NCBI RefSeq assembly: GCF_021655615.1
Contig: NZ_AP025245.1
Span: 1,178,001 to 1,242,000 of the forward strand
Direction: 5' to 3'
DNA length: 64,000 nt
Source: Acidianus sp. HS-5
GTDB lineage: Archaea > Thermoproteota > Thermoprotei_A > Sulfolobales > Sulfolobaceae
Below the pieces are notes generated by a model. The model was not told the origin of the DNA and did not search any database. It saw only the letters and a list, made by a program, of their open reading frames with translations. A program made the translations under genes and the position numbers. Shown in pieces: positions 27,717 through 36,356 of this stretch. Within the stretch, counting starts at the first letter, position 1. The number at the start of each line of letters is the position of its first letter.

Positions 27717-28640
27717 CTACCCCGATAAAATGGCAGTTCCTTTTATTTTATATTTGATGAGTAAGCCTTCAAGTTTTCTTTCTATAACTATTACTGAGTA
27801 TTTTAAAGTTCCTTCATGTGCTAAACTTCCTGGATTAACTATAATAGTATTTTTTATCTTATCTGTCGCAGGAGATTCAACTATATGGCCATGTAATCCA
27901 AGTAACGGTTTGTATCTTTCAATCAAATCTCTGACTCCTCTAGAACCCACATGCTCTCTCTTCTTACCATTAACTATTGCGATATCTAGCTTAGTATTAT
28001 ATGGCGGCGCATGAAAGTTTAATATTACTCTAGTCGGGTCATCTATTTTCTTTAGATAGTCTTCCCCTTTTATGTATATGGTAGAATCTAGTTCTTCTCT
28101 ATAACTTTTAAACGGCGTAGGGTTTACATATCCATAAGATATTAAATACAAGAAGTTTGCTCTACCTTCTTCTAGTTCGAATATTCCCTCATCTCTTATA
28201 TTATATTTGGAAAATATTTCATCGAGGTATAGTGGATCATCATTACCGTAACTCCAGAAAATTTTTATATGACTACCTGTTAATTTTTCTTCAGCTATTT
28301 TAATCCAATTATCTATTTGTTTCTCTACTAAAGTCTTCTTTACAGATTCATAGTATTCTTTACTTTCTTCAATTTTCCTTATCTCTTCTTTACAAGCAAC
28401 GTGAACATAATATCCATATTTTTTAGCTTCTTCATAAACGGTTTTTATGTCTACTTCATTACCATTAATATAGTATTTATCATCAATCCTTTCTATAAAA
28501 GCTATATTCTTAGATGTAACATCTCCTCCTATTATTAAGTAATCTACGTTATACATTTTTGCTGCATTTAATGCTTTCCTATAAGCAATTTCTGATCCAT
28601 GCAAGTCAGTGACAAACATTAACTTAATTTCCCCAGCCAT
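27717..28640 (-). CDS. Metallophosphoesterase (calcineurin-like)
   Basis: 307 residues. The five metal motifs are visible in order: TDLHG (11-15), GGD (38-40), SYGNDDP, LNFHAPP and LGLHGHI. The family hydrolyses phosphomono- or diesters using two metals. The insertion of about 80 residues between motifs II and III is helical (EEIRKIEESKEYYESVKKTL). The substrate is unknown, with cyclic nucleotides or nucleotide polyphosphates possible. Transcribed toward the TauE operon; stops abut at 27716/27717. Confidence 0.85.
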   Translation of the reverse strand: MAGEIKLMFVTDLHGSEIAYRKALNAAKMYNVDYLIIGGDVTSKNIAFIERIDDKYYINGNEVDIKTVYEEAKKYGYYVHVACKEEIRKIEESKEYYESVKKTLVEKQIDNWIKIAEEKLTGSHIKIFWSYGNDDPLYLDEIFSKYNIRDEGIFELEEGRANFLYLISYGYVNPTPFKSYREELDSTIYIKGEDYLKKIDDPTRVILNFHAPPYNTKLDIAIVNGKKREHVGSRGVRDLIERYKPLLGLHGHIVESPATDKIKNTIIVNPGSLAHEGTLKYSVIVIERKLEGLLIKYKIKGTAILSG

Positions 28641-28731
28641 TAAAAGTCGGTTGATAATTTACTATTTAAGAATTTTGTCATTATAATTAAAAAATATTTA
28701 CTTTATATAGAATAGAATAAAACAGTTTAAA

Positions 28732-29185
28732 TCATCCTTCTTCTAGAATTTTAAATATAGTAACTGATATAAACAATAATATACAGACAATCTCAAAGTC
28801 TGTAATGAATCCAAATCTTGTGGAAATGAAACCAGAAGTAAACGATCGTAAGAAGAGTGCTATTCCAACTAGTGCGCTGTATACTCCAAGACTTCTTTCG
28901 CCTAAAGCCTTAAAAATAAGCGTATTTGATGAATAATATGCAGAAAACGCTACACCTACAGCCAATGGATAAAATAGCATTCCTAAGCAATTCTGTGAAT
29001 GATGATAGTAAGATTATAGATATTCTTATTGCTATATAACTGCTTCCCCTTAACAGTAGAGCTCTGAAACTAGTTTCCCTTTCATCATTTCTTTCTAAAT
29101 ATTTTCCAATCAGATGGAACGTAAGTATTTCAGCAATCATTCCTTCAGTAATATGCCCATAAATACTGACTTGTCTAAGCTTTTA
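28732..29185 (-). pseudogene. Decayed membrane transporter remnant (MFS-like)
   Basis: Two overlapping minus-strand frames join into one membrane-protein C-terminus: the first reads SIYGHITEGMIAEILTFHLI up to TELLRNA (from about 29185 to 28981), the second continues MLFYPLAVGVAFSAYYSSNT to a normal end at 28732. A single frameshift near 28981-28985 separates them, and an in-frame stop lies just upstream. The glycine-rich loop FKALGERSLGVYSAL and the helices suggest a transporter of MFS type, with the N-terminal part lost. Confidence 0.55.
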
Positions 29186-29620
29186 GTGTAAAGACTGGGT
29201 ATAGCGTGTTAAATAATCAGTTATACATCTGACTTCTCATCACCCTAAACGGTAGACCCAAAATCATTTTGCAATTATAAATCCAGCACTAAGTGTCTTT
29301 TTTTCTTCATAAATATAAAAAATATACTTCATGATATTCATAGTAAAGAGTATTAGGAATATTGTATCAAATAGTTGACATAAATAAAACATGTTTCTAT
29401 TATTTGTATCGTATTATTTTCTAATATCGTGATGATATTCCTGAGGTAATATTGTGGAAATATAAAAGATCTCATACGTGCTTAGAAATTTCTAATAATT
29501 TTCATAAAATATATTATCCAATCGTATTAAATTTTATGCGCTGTTATTAGACGATGGGAATTATTTTTACTAATCAGATTTTAGGTCACTGCCAAAGGAG
29601 AGGCTTTCGGCTATTATAAA
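29186..29620. other. Gene-free AT-rich stretch
   Basis: No open frame, tRNA or convincing sRNA is visible in these 435 bases. The sequence is very AT-rich with stops in all frames; it is probably degraded DNA that once held the N-terminus of the adjacent transporter remnant. A TGATGA at 29430 followed by CTGA after only five bases does not make a C/D box RNA. Confidence 0.5.
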
Positions 29621-31351
29621 TTACTTGATAAGCTCTGCCTGAACTTTAATATTTAACAATGGAGTTCCTCCAAATTTGCCCTTATTTCCCTTTATTATGG
29701 AATTTATTGGTTTCCCTTCTAAATCAAAAAGAGATGACTTAAATAAGAAAAATGTATTTGAGTTTATATCGTCCGATTTTTTAAAGATAACTTTTACGCG
29801 TCCTCTTTCGGTATGTAAGAACCCTTCACCTTCAAATTTTGAATTAAAGACGATAGGTTTTCTCTTGCCATAGATTTCCTTAAACTGACTATTAGTATAA
29901 TTTGGATGAGCAGAATAAACTAAAAACTCCCCTTGAGGAAATTCTAAATCTTCAAGTTTAGGAAAAGGATCTATGGAGAACTTCCTTGCGGGTTTAGGCG
30001 AAACTTTAACAATTTTATTCTTTTTTAGCTCATCTATCTTGATTCCAGTATTCCTCAATGAGAATTCTATTGCGTTCCAAGGATCTTCAAAAATTAAGTC
30101 GTTAGAAATCTGCAATTCTTTAGCAATCTTATGCATTAAGTTTACTTCACTAATTCCTTTAGGGTTGGCTATTATCGGCTCATTATAAATCAGGTAATTA
30201 TGCCAATAACTATACACCACATCCTCTTTCTCAAGGAAAGTTAAACCTGGGAAAACTAAGTTCGCTAATTTTGCAGTCTCAGACCAGAAAGGATCGTGCA
30301 CTACTAAGAAAACTTTTCCTTCTTCCACAGCTTCCATAATTTTATCTGATCCCGGTAAAGAATGCAAAGGATTGGAGTTCCAGACAAAGATTAATTTAAA
30401 TTCGTCTATCCTTTCTCCTACTTCTCCCATGTTTACAATCTTTTTAGATTTATACAGATGACTTCCTCTAAGATAATCGAAATCTATTCCCCAGCCTTGG
30501 CTATTAGAGTAGAAAAATCCGTTTTCTATATTCAAGAGTCCAGGTAGAAGAGAAATTAGACCTATAGCGTATCCTCCGTTTAAACTCCTCCCTAGCGCAA
30601 AGCCTATTACTGTTAAAGGTCTTTCTTCAAAATAAAAATCTGCAAGCTCTTCTATTTCCTTCTCTTTTAAGGACGTTACATTCTCTATTAATGAGTAACT
30701 GAAAGGAGATACCTTATCTTGCAATTCCTTATTTTGTATCCTCCCTTTTTCTAAAAGTTTCTTCATTATTCCTATAGCTAAGTAGACATCAGATCCAGGC
30801 TTTATTATGTAGCACTTTTCGCTTCTTTTAGCAGTTTCACTCTTCCTAACGTCGATTGTTACCTTATACTTATCTTTGAGAATTCTCCAACCATGAATAA
30901 AACTAATTGAAGCCTCGCTTCCCCAGAAAACTACTGCTGAGAATTTAACAAAGTCTTCTGGTAAAGCTCCAAAACTACTTCCATAATGGGCTTTAATTGC
31001 TTCATGTCCTTCCGCACTGCATATTGAATAATCTGTGGAACTAGAACCTAAATAATTCCATAGTCTTGCTGGGTAATACCAAGTTAATAATCCTTGATTT
31101 CCATCGTAGTCAATGTGAAGTGTTTCTTCTGGTTTTACTTCTATTATTTTCTTTGCTAAGATCTTTATTCCTTCTTCTATTGTTATTTCCTTTCCTTCAT
31201 AATATGTAGAGTAAACTCTGTTGATAAAGTTTCTTTTTAAATCTGCTATGCCCCTGGAGCAAGTAAAACCATTAATCGGAAATATTCTCAAAGGCTTATA
31301 CTTATTATCGAATATACAAGTATCATAACAGTCTCTTGTACATGCAATCAT
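29621..31351 (-). CDS. Molybdopterin oxidoreductase (DMSO reductase family), [4Fe-4S] containing
   Basis: 576 residues. N-terminal C4-x3-C8-x3-C12 and C31 (FTCSRG) bind an iron-sulfur cluster; DYDGNQGLLTWYYPARLWNYLGSSSTDYSICSAEGHEA, VVFWGSEASISFIHGW and the later VWNSNPLHSLPGS are bis-MGD binding blocks. It is much shorter than formate dehydrogenase or DMSO reductase (~700-900). The ligand position lies in SICSAEG, suggesting Cys or Ser. A C-terminal molybdopterin dinucleotide-binding beta-barrel (FLVYSAHPNYTNSQF) is present. Substrate unknown; the partner subunits are not adjacent. No Tat signal, so cytoplasmic. Confidence 0.82.
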   Translation of the reverse strand: MIACTRDCYDTCIFDNKYKPLRIFPINGFTCSRGIADLKRNFINRVYSTYYEGKEITIEEGIKILAKKIIEVKPEETLHIDYDGNQGLLTWYYPARLWNYLGSSSTDYSICSAEGHEAIKAHYGSSFGALPEDFVKFSAVVFWGSEASISFIHGWRILKDKYKVTIDVRKSETAKRSEKCYIIKPGSDVYLAIGIMKKLLEKGRIQNKELQDKVSPFSYSLIENVTSLKEKEIEELADFYFEERPLTVIGFALGRSLNGGYAIGLISLLPGLLNIENGFFYSNSQGWGIDFDYLRGSHLYKSKKIVNMGEVGERIDEFKLIFVWNSNPLHSLPGSDKIMEAVEEGKVFLVVHDPFWSETAKLANLVFPGLTFLEKEDVVYSYWHNYLIYNEPIIANPKGISEVNLMHKIAKELQISNDLIFEDPWNAIEFSLRNTGIKIDELKKNKIVKVSPKPARKFSIDPFPKLEDLEFPQGEFLVYSAHPNYTNSQFKEIYGKRKPIVFNSKFEGEGFLHTERGRVKVIFKKSDDINSNTFFLFKSSLFDLEGKPINSIIKGNKGKFGGTPLLNIKVQAELIK

Positions 31352-31389
31352 GAAGATAATGTTATAAGTAACTTTTTATTTTTTCCCTT

Positions 31390-31986
31390 ATGGAAAAAGC
31401 TGAACAACTTTTTCAAGCATATAAGGAGAGAAAGGAAATAGATCCTTTTCCTCTTACTGAAGAAGAAGGCAAAAAAGTCGGTGAAGAATTCTCTAAAATG
31501 CTTATAGATTATGAAGGCTTGGGAGGATATAAGATAGCAAAAGGAGGAATTATTGGAGTTTTAACTAAGACAATGATAACTACAAATGAAGATGTTGAGC
31601 TTTGGTTTAAAACTCATAAATTGGAAGTAGAGTTAATAGCCCTTGTTAAAGGGAGCAAAATATCAAAAATATATTTAGGCCTAGAGATCCCAGCAACAAG
31701 ATTTAAAACATGGGATTTGCCCACACAGTACGTTATAGCAGACGACGCCTTTGCCGGGAGATTATTTGTAGGCAAGGAAATTGAGCCACCTTATGGTTCT
31801 TTCAAATTATTCATAAATGATAAATACACAGCTACTGGGTCACCCTCATATTCTCCGCAAAGTCTTGTTAAGGACTTTATGGAAGGCTATATAGCGTTAG
31901 GAGCTTTTCTTGGACCTTATAAAATATCTAAGGGAGATAAAATAAGAGTAGAAGGCAAGAAAACAATAAGCGTAAAAATGGTTTAA
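31390..31986 (+). CDS. Hydratase/decarboxylase-like protein of the FAH superfamily (tentative)
   Basis: 198 residues. LTEEEGKKVGEEFSKMLIDYEGLGGYKIA (22-50) and later EVELIALVKG resemble 2-keto-4-pentenoate hydratase (MhpD-type), where G-x-K/G-Y-K and Glu residues hold a metal and substrate. It is shorter than the normal ~260 residues and the metal ligand set is incomplete, so it could be a divergent or non-catalytic relative. Divergent from the molybdopterin enzyme. Ends 4 bases inside the convergent gene. Confidence 0.45.
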   Translation: MEKAEQLFQAYKERKEIDPFPLTEEEGKKVGEEFSKMLIDYEGLGGYKIAKGGIIGVLTKTMITTNEDVELWFKTHKLEVELIALVKGSKISKIYLGLEIPATRFKTWDLPTQYVIADDAFAGRLFVGKEIEPPYGSFKLFINDKYTATGSPSYSPQSLVKDFMEGYIALGAFLGPYKISKGDKIRVEGKKTISVKMV

Positions 31987-32456
31987 ATATACCTAATATT
32001 TCCTCCCTTACCTTGTGGGGCACCGAATGTGTCAGAGAATTTGAATATAATGTAAAGACCGGCGTTCCTTACTGTGTATACTGCATTAACGAACTCATTA
32101 GCAGTAAGATTATCTGGCAATAGAACTCTCGAAACTTGTATTGCATTAGGTATTTCTTGTCCTACTGGCATGAATATTATGTCCACACCCATTTTCAATA
32201 GATCGTATTTTAATTCGTTTAGGAATTTCCTTCTTTCATCCTCTTTCATCTCTTTTAATGCGTTCTGATGGATTTCGTGAATTCCTACCCCCATGATTAC
32301 TATATAGAGGTTTTGATTCACTGGTCTCACTACTTCCAGCGTGGGTCCTCCGCCTTGCGGTGGATACATTACCACATGAAAAGGTTCTTTAGCTTGTGGT
32401 GGTATATTTACCATTAGACCTAATTCTTGAATCCATTTTTTGATTTCATTATCCAT
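31983..32456 (-). CDS. Conserved hypothetical protein, DUF2299-like
   Basis: 157 residues, alpha/beta with alternating strands (FHVVMYPPQGGG, LYIVIMGVGIHEIHQ, DIIFMPVG, LYIIFKFSDTFG). The layout is reminiscent of DUF2299-type archaeal proteins, which share a type III secretion chaperone-like fold, but I hold this loosely. No catalytic motif or membrane segment. It is followed by a methyltransferase gene upstream on the same strand, separated by 61 bases. Confidence 0.55.
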   Translation of the reverse strand: MDNEIKKWIQELGLMVNIPPQAKEPFHVVMYPPQGGGPTLEVVRPVNQNLYIVIMGVGIHEIHQNALKEMKEDERRKFLNELKYDLLKMGVDIIFMPVGQEIPNAIQVSRVLLPDNLTANEFVNAVYTVRNAGLYIIFKFSDTFGAPQGKGGNIRYI

Positions 32457-32517
32457 AGGTGAATAAGGAAATATCCGAATATTATTTTTAATGAAAAGCA
32501 GTTAAGCTAAGATCAAA

Positions 32518-33108
32518 TCAATCGCTTTTATATCCAATATAGAAGGCATTATTAGGAACTACTGACCTTGCTCTGTAAATCTTATAATTTGACGTAATGA
32601 ATCCACTTCTCTCGCATATCTTTTTTAGCTCCCAAGGCCAGTATAGCCTATAATATCTCATTATTTCTCTTCCGTTTATATTTGATTTTAAAATAACTTC
32701 TCTTCTAAATAAAAACTTGATCTGCCTTAGCCAAACGGTAATAATAATCTTTCCTCTTTTTTTAAGTACTCTATTTGCTTCTGCTAAAGCTCTAGCTGGA
32801 GAAGGCAATTGATGTATTGAAGCAATATACATTAAAAGTGCAAAGGAAGAACTTCTAAATGGAAGAAATTCCATATCCGCTTGAATTAGATTTTCACAAC
32901 CTCTCTTCTTAGCTTCCTTAAGTTGCTTTTCTGCCAAATCGAGACATATTCCAAATTCTTTTAATAATTTACAATTTTGACCTGATCCACATCCTATATC
33001 AGCTGCAGGGCTATCATCTACTCTAATTTCTATAGGTTTCCTCCTATGTACTATGTGCTCGTAAGCATTCATGTTCATTAGTTTTATTTCGTCCTCCTTC
33101 ATTTTCAC
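32518..33108 (-). CDS. Class I SAM-dependent methyltransferase
   Basis: 196 residues. Motif I AADIGCGSGQNCKLL (35-49), motif II LIQADMEFLPFRSSSFALLMYIASIHQLPSPARAL and motif III KRGKIIITVWL define a Rossmann methyltransferase. The N-terminal NAYEHIVHRRKP and the HQL/P loop resemble the Trm9/ALKBH8 tRNA wobble-uridine methyltransferases, an attractive idea because elp3 and thiI lie within 5 kb, but UbiE-type small-molecule methylation is equally possible. Confidence 0.8.
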   Translation of the reverse strand: MKMKEDEIKLMNMNAYEHIVHRRKPIEIRVDDSPAADIGCGSGQNCKLLKEFGICLDLAEKQLKEAKKRGCENLIQADMEFLPFRSSSFALLMYIASIHQLPSPARALAEANRVLKKRGKIIITVWLRQIKFLFRREVILKSNINGREIMRYYRLYWPWELKKICERSGFITSNYKIYRARSVVPNNAFYIGYKSD

Positions 33109-33157
33109 AAATTTCTTTTGAATTGAAATATATCTGTCTTGTGCTATGAATTGTTAA

Positions 33158-33184
33158 ATACTCAGATTTATAAACAGTGAGTAT
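33158..33184 (+). promoter_or_regulatory. TATA box bracketed by a 7-base inverted repeat
   Basis: ATACTCA (33158-33164) and TGAGTAT (33178-33184) are perfect inverted repeats flanking gatttataaacag, whose TATA element (33167-33174) is 26 bases before the MFS start at 33196. A dimeric regulator binding here would cover the TATA box. It may also lie at the edge of the divergent methyltransferase promoter. Confidence 0.55.
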
Positions 33185-33195
33185 ATACTTATTTT

Positions 33196-34563
33196 ATGAA
33201 ACTGGAGTGGAGAAATGTCTTAGTTTCTGGCATGGGAGTATTCACTGATGGCTATAATTTATATTCAATTTCTCTCGCATATTACTTTATTTCGTCCTCC
33301 TTTCATTTTGTTAATCTTACTTTAGGTCTCATAATAGCTTCCTCGTATTATGGTGCGGCATTGTCTGCACTACTCTTCGGAATAATAGCTGACAGACAGG
33401 GGAGAAAAATAATGTACGGAGTAGATACTGCCTTAATGAGCATAGGTGCACTTATGCAGGCATTTTCGCTAAATATTCTAGAGTTGTTTATATCAAGATT
33501 AATACTAGGTATGGGAATAGGAGCCGATTACGTTCTTTCTCCAATAATAGTAGCCGAAAACGCTAAGGCTGAAAGTAGGGGCAAGCTCATGGTTATAACC
33601 TTTGCCTTCATGTGGGGATTAGGTGCAGTAGCTGCTGCGCTTGTAGAACAGACGTTAATCCTTTTGAACTTACCTTCATATCTCATTTGGAGGATTTTAT
33701 TAGGCTTTGGAGCAATTCCTGCCTTCTCCGTTATTTTGTTGAGGAGGAGGATATATGAAACCGTATTATTTGTAAGTAGAGTAAAACCTTTAGAAAGAGA
33801 TATTAAAGGAATAGAAAAAGAGTTAGGAAAGAAACTTACAATAGCTAAAGATAATACTCCATTCATTAAAAGGCTGAAATCGTCTACTTTAGTCATAATT
33901 GCGGCATCAATTTTATGGATGCTTTACGATATGTATTCCTCAACTTTCTCTGTTTATGGGCCTATAGTTATAGCAGGAAATCTTGGAATTTCTGCAATAG
34001 AATTCACTTATATTGCACAATTAGCCGCAGGAATTCCAGGACAGCTTATATGTATGAGTACAGTAGATAAGGTAGGTAGAAAGCCTTTAATAATAATAGG
34101 CTATGCGGGAGTATCCTTCTGGCTAATGATGTATTTCCTACTGCTTTATAATCCTTCAGTTTTCGGTTTACATATAAGTGTTCCTCCAAATCCGTTATGC
34201 GCTGCCAAATCGTTAGTTGGAGAAGCAGCATTGCTAGGTTTCACTTTCTACCTTCTAAACTATCTATTTTCGGCAATGGGTCCTGCGTCAATAATAGGTT
34301 CAGCTATGGTTACTCCAGAGATAGTTCCTACAAAAATAAGGGGCACTAGTCAAGCAATAAGTGTTAGCGTCGATAGATTCTCAGCAGCACTAGTTTCTAC
34401 TGCTTTTCCATTATTGCTTTCAAAATACGGATTAGCAACTATGATAGGAATATATTCCTTGATTGCACTAATTTCTAGTATAATTACTTTGCTTCTCATT
34501 CCTGAGACAAAAAAGAAAGAATTGGAAGTAGTAGAAAAAGTGACAACTAGCCCAAAGACTTAA
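33196..34563 (+). CDS. MFS transporter, PHS/sugar-transporter-like
   Basis: 455 residues with 12 predicted membrane helices. FGIIADRQGRKIMYG (loop 2-3), SRLILGMGIGADYVLSPIIVAE and the second half DKVGRKPLI with PETKKKELE at the end match the sugar porter/phosphate:H+ symporter type of the major facilitator superfamily. The large cytoplasmic loop after helix 6 is charged. Likely substrate is phosphate, an organic acid or sugar. The promoter is leaderless with an inverted repeat around the TATA box, so expression is probably controlled. Confidence 0.85.
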   Translation: MKLEWRNVLVSGMGVFTDGYNLYSISLAYYFISSSFHFVNLTLGLIIASSYYGAALSALLFGIIADRQGRKIMYGVDTALMSIGALMQAFSLNILELFISRLILGMGIGADYVLSPIIVAENAKAESRGKLMVITFAFMWGLGAVAAALVEQTLILLNLPSYLIWRILLGFGAIPAFSVILLRRRIYETVLFVSRVKPLERDIKGIEKELGKKLTIAKDNTPFIKRLKSSTLVIIAASILWMLYDMYSSTFSVYGPIVIAGNLGISAIEFTYIAQLAAGIPGQLICMSTVDKVGRKPLIIIGYAGVSFWLMMYFLLLYNPSVFGLHISVPPNPLCAAKSLVGEAALLGFTFYLLNYLFSAMGPASIIGSAMVTPEIVPTKIRGTSQAISVSVDRFSAALVSTAFPLLLSKYGLATMIGIYSLIALISSIITLLLIPETKKKELEVVEKVTTSPKT

Positions 34564-34592
34564 AAAATTCGTAAGATAAAAGAAATAATACA

Positions 34593-34913
34593 ATGGAGCC
34601 CTTCTATTTCAAATCGTATGATAAAGTAATAGGAGTTGCGTATAATGTAAAAGAACTAGAAAAAGAGGTAGAAAAGCTGTCTAAAGAGGATCCTGCCGCA
34701 CTTCAATACCACTTGAAAGAGGGTCACATAGTATCCTGGCTGAATTACCTGGGTGAAAACGGTCTTGCAGAGATGCTGAAAGGAGTAACTGAACCTGAAG
34801 AGGCTTTAGCAAGGATAAAGGAGTATGAACTACTAAAGAATTCAACACAGATGTTAAACAAAACAACAAGTAGTAAGAAAGAGAAGAAAAGGAAAGCCTT
34901 CTATTACTATTGA
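34593..34913 (+). CDS. Small protein, DUF5752-like
   Basis: 106 residues. ALQYHLKEGHIVSWLNYLGENGLAEMLKGVTEPEEALARI (36-75) resembles the pattern F/YHxxxxNDFAxWIxxVxGDxxLAxxL of DUF5752, a helical domain of unknown function. The C-terminal 20 residues are Lys/Ser-rich and end in YYY. It lies 29 bases after the MFS gene and 36 before elp3, same strand, so is possibly co-transcribed. Family link is tentative. Confidence 0.55.
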   Translation: MEPFYFKSYDKVIGVAYNVKELEKEVEKLSKEDPAALQYHLKEGHIVSWLNYLGENGLAEMLKGVTEPEEALARIKEYELLKNSTQMLNKTTSSKKEKKRKAFYYY

Positions 34914-34949
34914 ATAAGATATTTTATGTAGAATACAAACTTTTTCTTT

Positions 34950-36356
34950 GTGCTTAAAAAACCAGTTAGAACAATTTCGGGAGTTGCTCCAGTTTCTATA
35001 ATGTCTCATCCGCATAGATGTCCTCATGGTAAATGTATTTTCTGTCCTGGAGGTGTTGAATATAATACCCCTCAAAGTTACTACGGCAAAGAGCCTACTT
35101 TAATGAGAGCAATAGAGAACAATTTTGACCCTTACTATCAGGTTAGGTCAAGGTTAGAACAGTATTTTAATAATGGTCATTTTCCAAATAAAGTTGAATT
35201 AATAATAATGGGTGGAACGTTTCTTTCTTTGCCTTTAGATTATCAAGAATGGTTCGTTACTAACGCATTAGAGGCAATGAACAATTTCCCTAAAAAGAAG
35301 AAGAGTGGTTTTGTATATTTGGAAGATGCTCAATTGAGGAATGAGACAGCGCAGATTAGATGTGTTGGAATGACTATAGAGACTAAACCCGATTGGGGCA
35401 AAGAGTGGCATGCAGATCAAATGCTTAGACTTGGAGCTACTAAAGTTGAGCTGGGAGTTCAGACTGTTTACGATGATTTATTAAAAAAGGTTAATAGGGG
35501 ACATACAGTTAAGGATAACGTAGAATCTACAAGAATACTGAAAGATTCTGGTTTTAAGATAGTTTACCACATGATGTTAGGTTTACCAGGCTCAGATCCT
35601 GATAAAGATTTAGAGGCATTAAAAGAAATTTTTACTAATCCGGATTTCAGACCGGATATGTTAAAAATCTATCCTACTTTAGTAGTTGAAACAGCGCCTT
35701 TAGCCGAATTGTGGAAAAGAGGGCTTTATACTCCTTATGATACTAACACTTTAGTTGAAATAATTTCCGAAGCTTACCGTTATATGCCGAAGTGGGTAAG
35801 AATAATGAGGATACAGCGCGATATACCTGCAAATATCATATTAGCCGGTAATAAAAAAGGCAATTTAAGAGAACTAGTAGAGAGGAGAGTTAAAGAGAAA
35901 GGAATAGAAATTAAAGAAATAAGATATAGGGAAGTCGGAATAGCATGGTTACATAGAAAAATCAGACCAGATAGTATATCATTACATAAGGAAGTTTACG
36001 AAGCAAGCGGAGGTACCGAAGTTTTCCTTTCATTTGAAAGTGATAACGGTCTCATAGTAGGTTATTTAAGGTTAAGAAAGCCTGCAAATTCTCATAGGAA
36101 AGAGATAAACGAGAGAACTACTATTGTAAGGGAACTACACGTATATGGAGAAGAAGTTCCAATAGGAGAGAAAAAGGATGAGGCCTATCAGCACAGAGGC
36201 TATGGATCGGCCTTACTTAAAGAGGCGGAAAGAATCTCGTCAGAGGAATTTGACGCTAAAAAGATTCTAGTGCTTTCCGGCATTGGAGCAAGGGAGTATT
36301 ATAAGCAAAAAGGATACACTAGGTGCGGGCCTTATATGGCTAAGCAGTTAGCATAG
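34950..36356 (+). CDS. elp3: Elp3-type tRNA U34 carboxymethyltransferase (radical SAM plus GNAT)
   Basis: 468 residues. The radical SAM cluster cysteines are C24, C29 and C32 (HRCPHGKCIFCPGG). The domain continues through VELGVQTVYDDLL and MLGLPGSDPDKDLE. The C-terminal GNAT domain has RGYGSALLKEAERIS for acetyl-CoA. Elp3 alone makes carboxymethyl-uridine at tRNA position 34 in archaea. Start GTG. The 3' end overlaps thiI by 17 bases on the opposite strand, putting two tRNA-modification genes side by side. Confidence 0.93.
   Translation: MLKKPVRTISGVAPVSIMSHPHRCPHGKCIFCPGGVEYNTPQSYYGKEPTLMRAIENNFDPYYQVRSRLEQYFNNGHFPNKVELIIMGGTFLSLPLDYQEWFVTNALEAMNNFPKKKKSGFVYLEDAQLRNETAQIRCVGMTIETKPDWGKEWHADQMLRLGATKVELGVQTVYDDLLKKVNRGHTVKDNVESTRILKDSGFKIVYHMMLGLPGSDPDKDLEALKEIFTNPDFRPDMLKIYPTLVVETAPLAELWKRGLYTPYDTNTLVEIISEAYRYMPKWVRIMRIQRDIPANIILAGNKKGNLRELVERRVKEKGIEIKEIRYREVGIAWLHRKIRPDSISLHKEVYEASGGTEVFLSFESDNGLIVGYLRLRKPANSHRKEINERTTIVRELHVYGEEVPIGEKKDEAYQHRGYGSALLKEAERISSEEFDAKKILVLSGIGAREYYKQKGYTRCGPYMAKQLA

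Noticed and set aside
29225..29260. Minus-strand TGATGA with CTGA after 16 bases
   Set aside because: The second half of a C/D RNA is missing, and the first guide is too long.
29429..29445. Possible C/D box RNA (GTGATGA ... CTGA)
   Set aside because: Only five bases separate the boxes, too short for a guide, and no C' or second D box follows.
33528..33896. Minus-strand 122-residue frame inside the MFS gene
   Set aside because: Antisense of a well-defined transporter.
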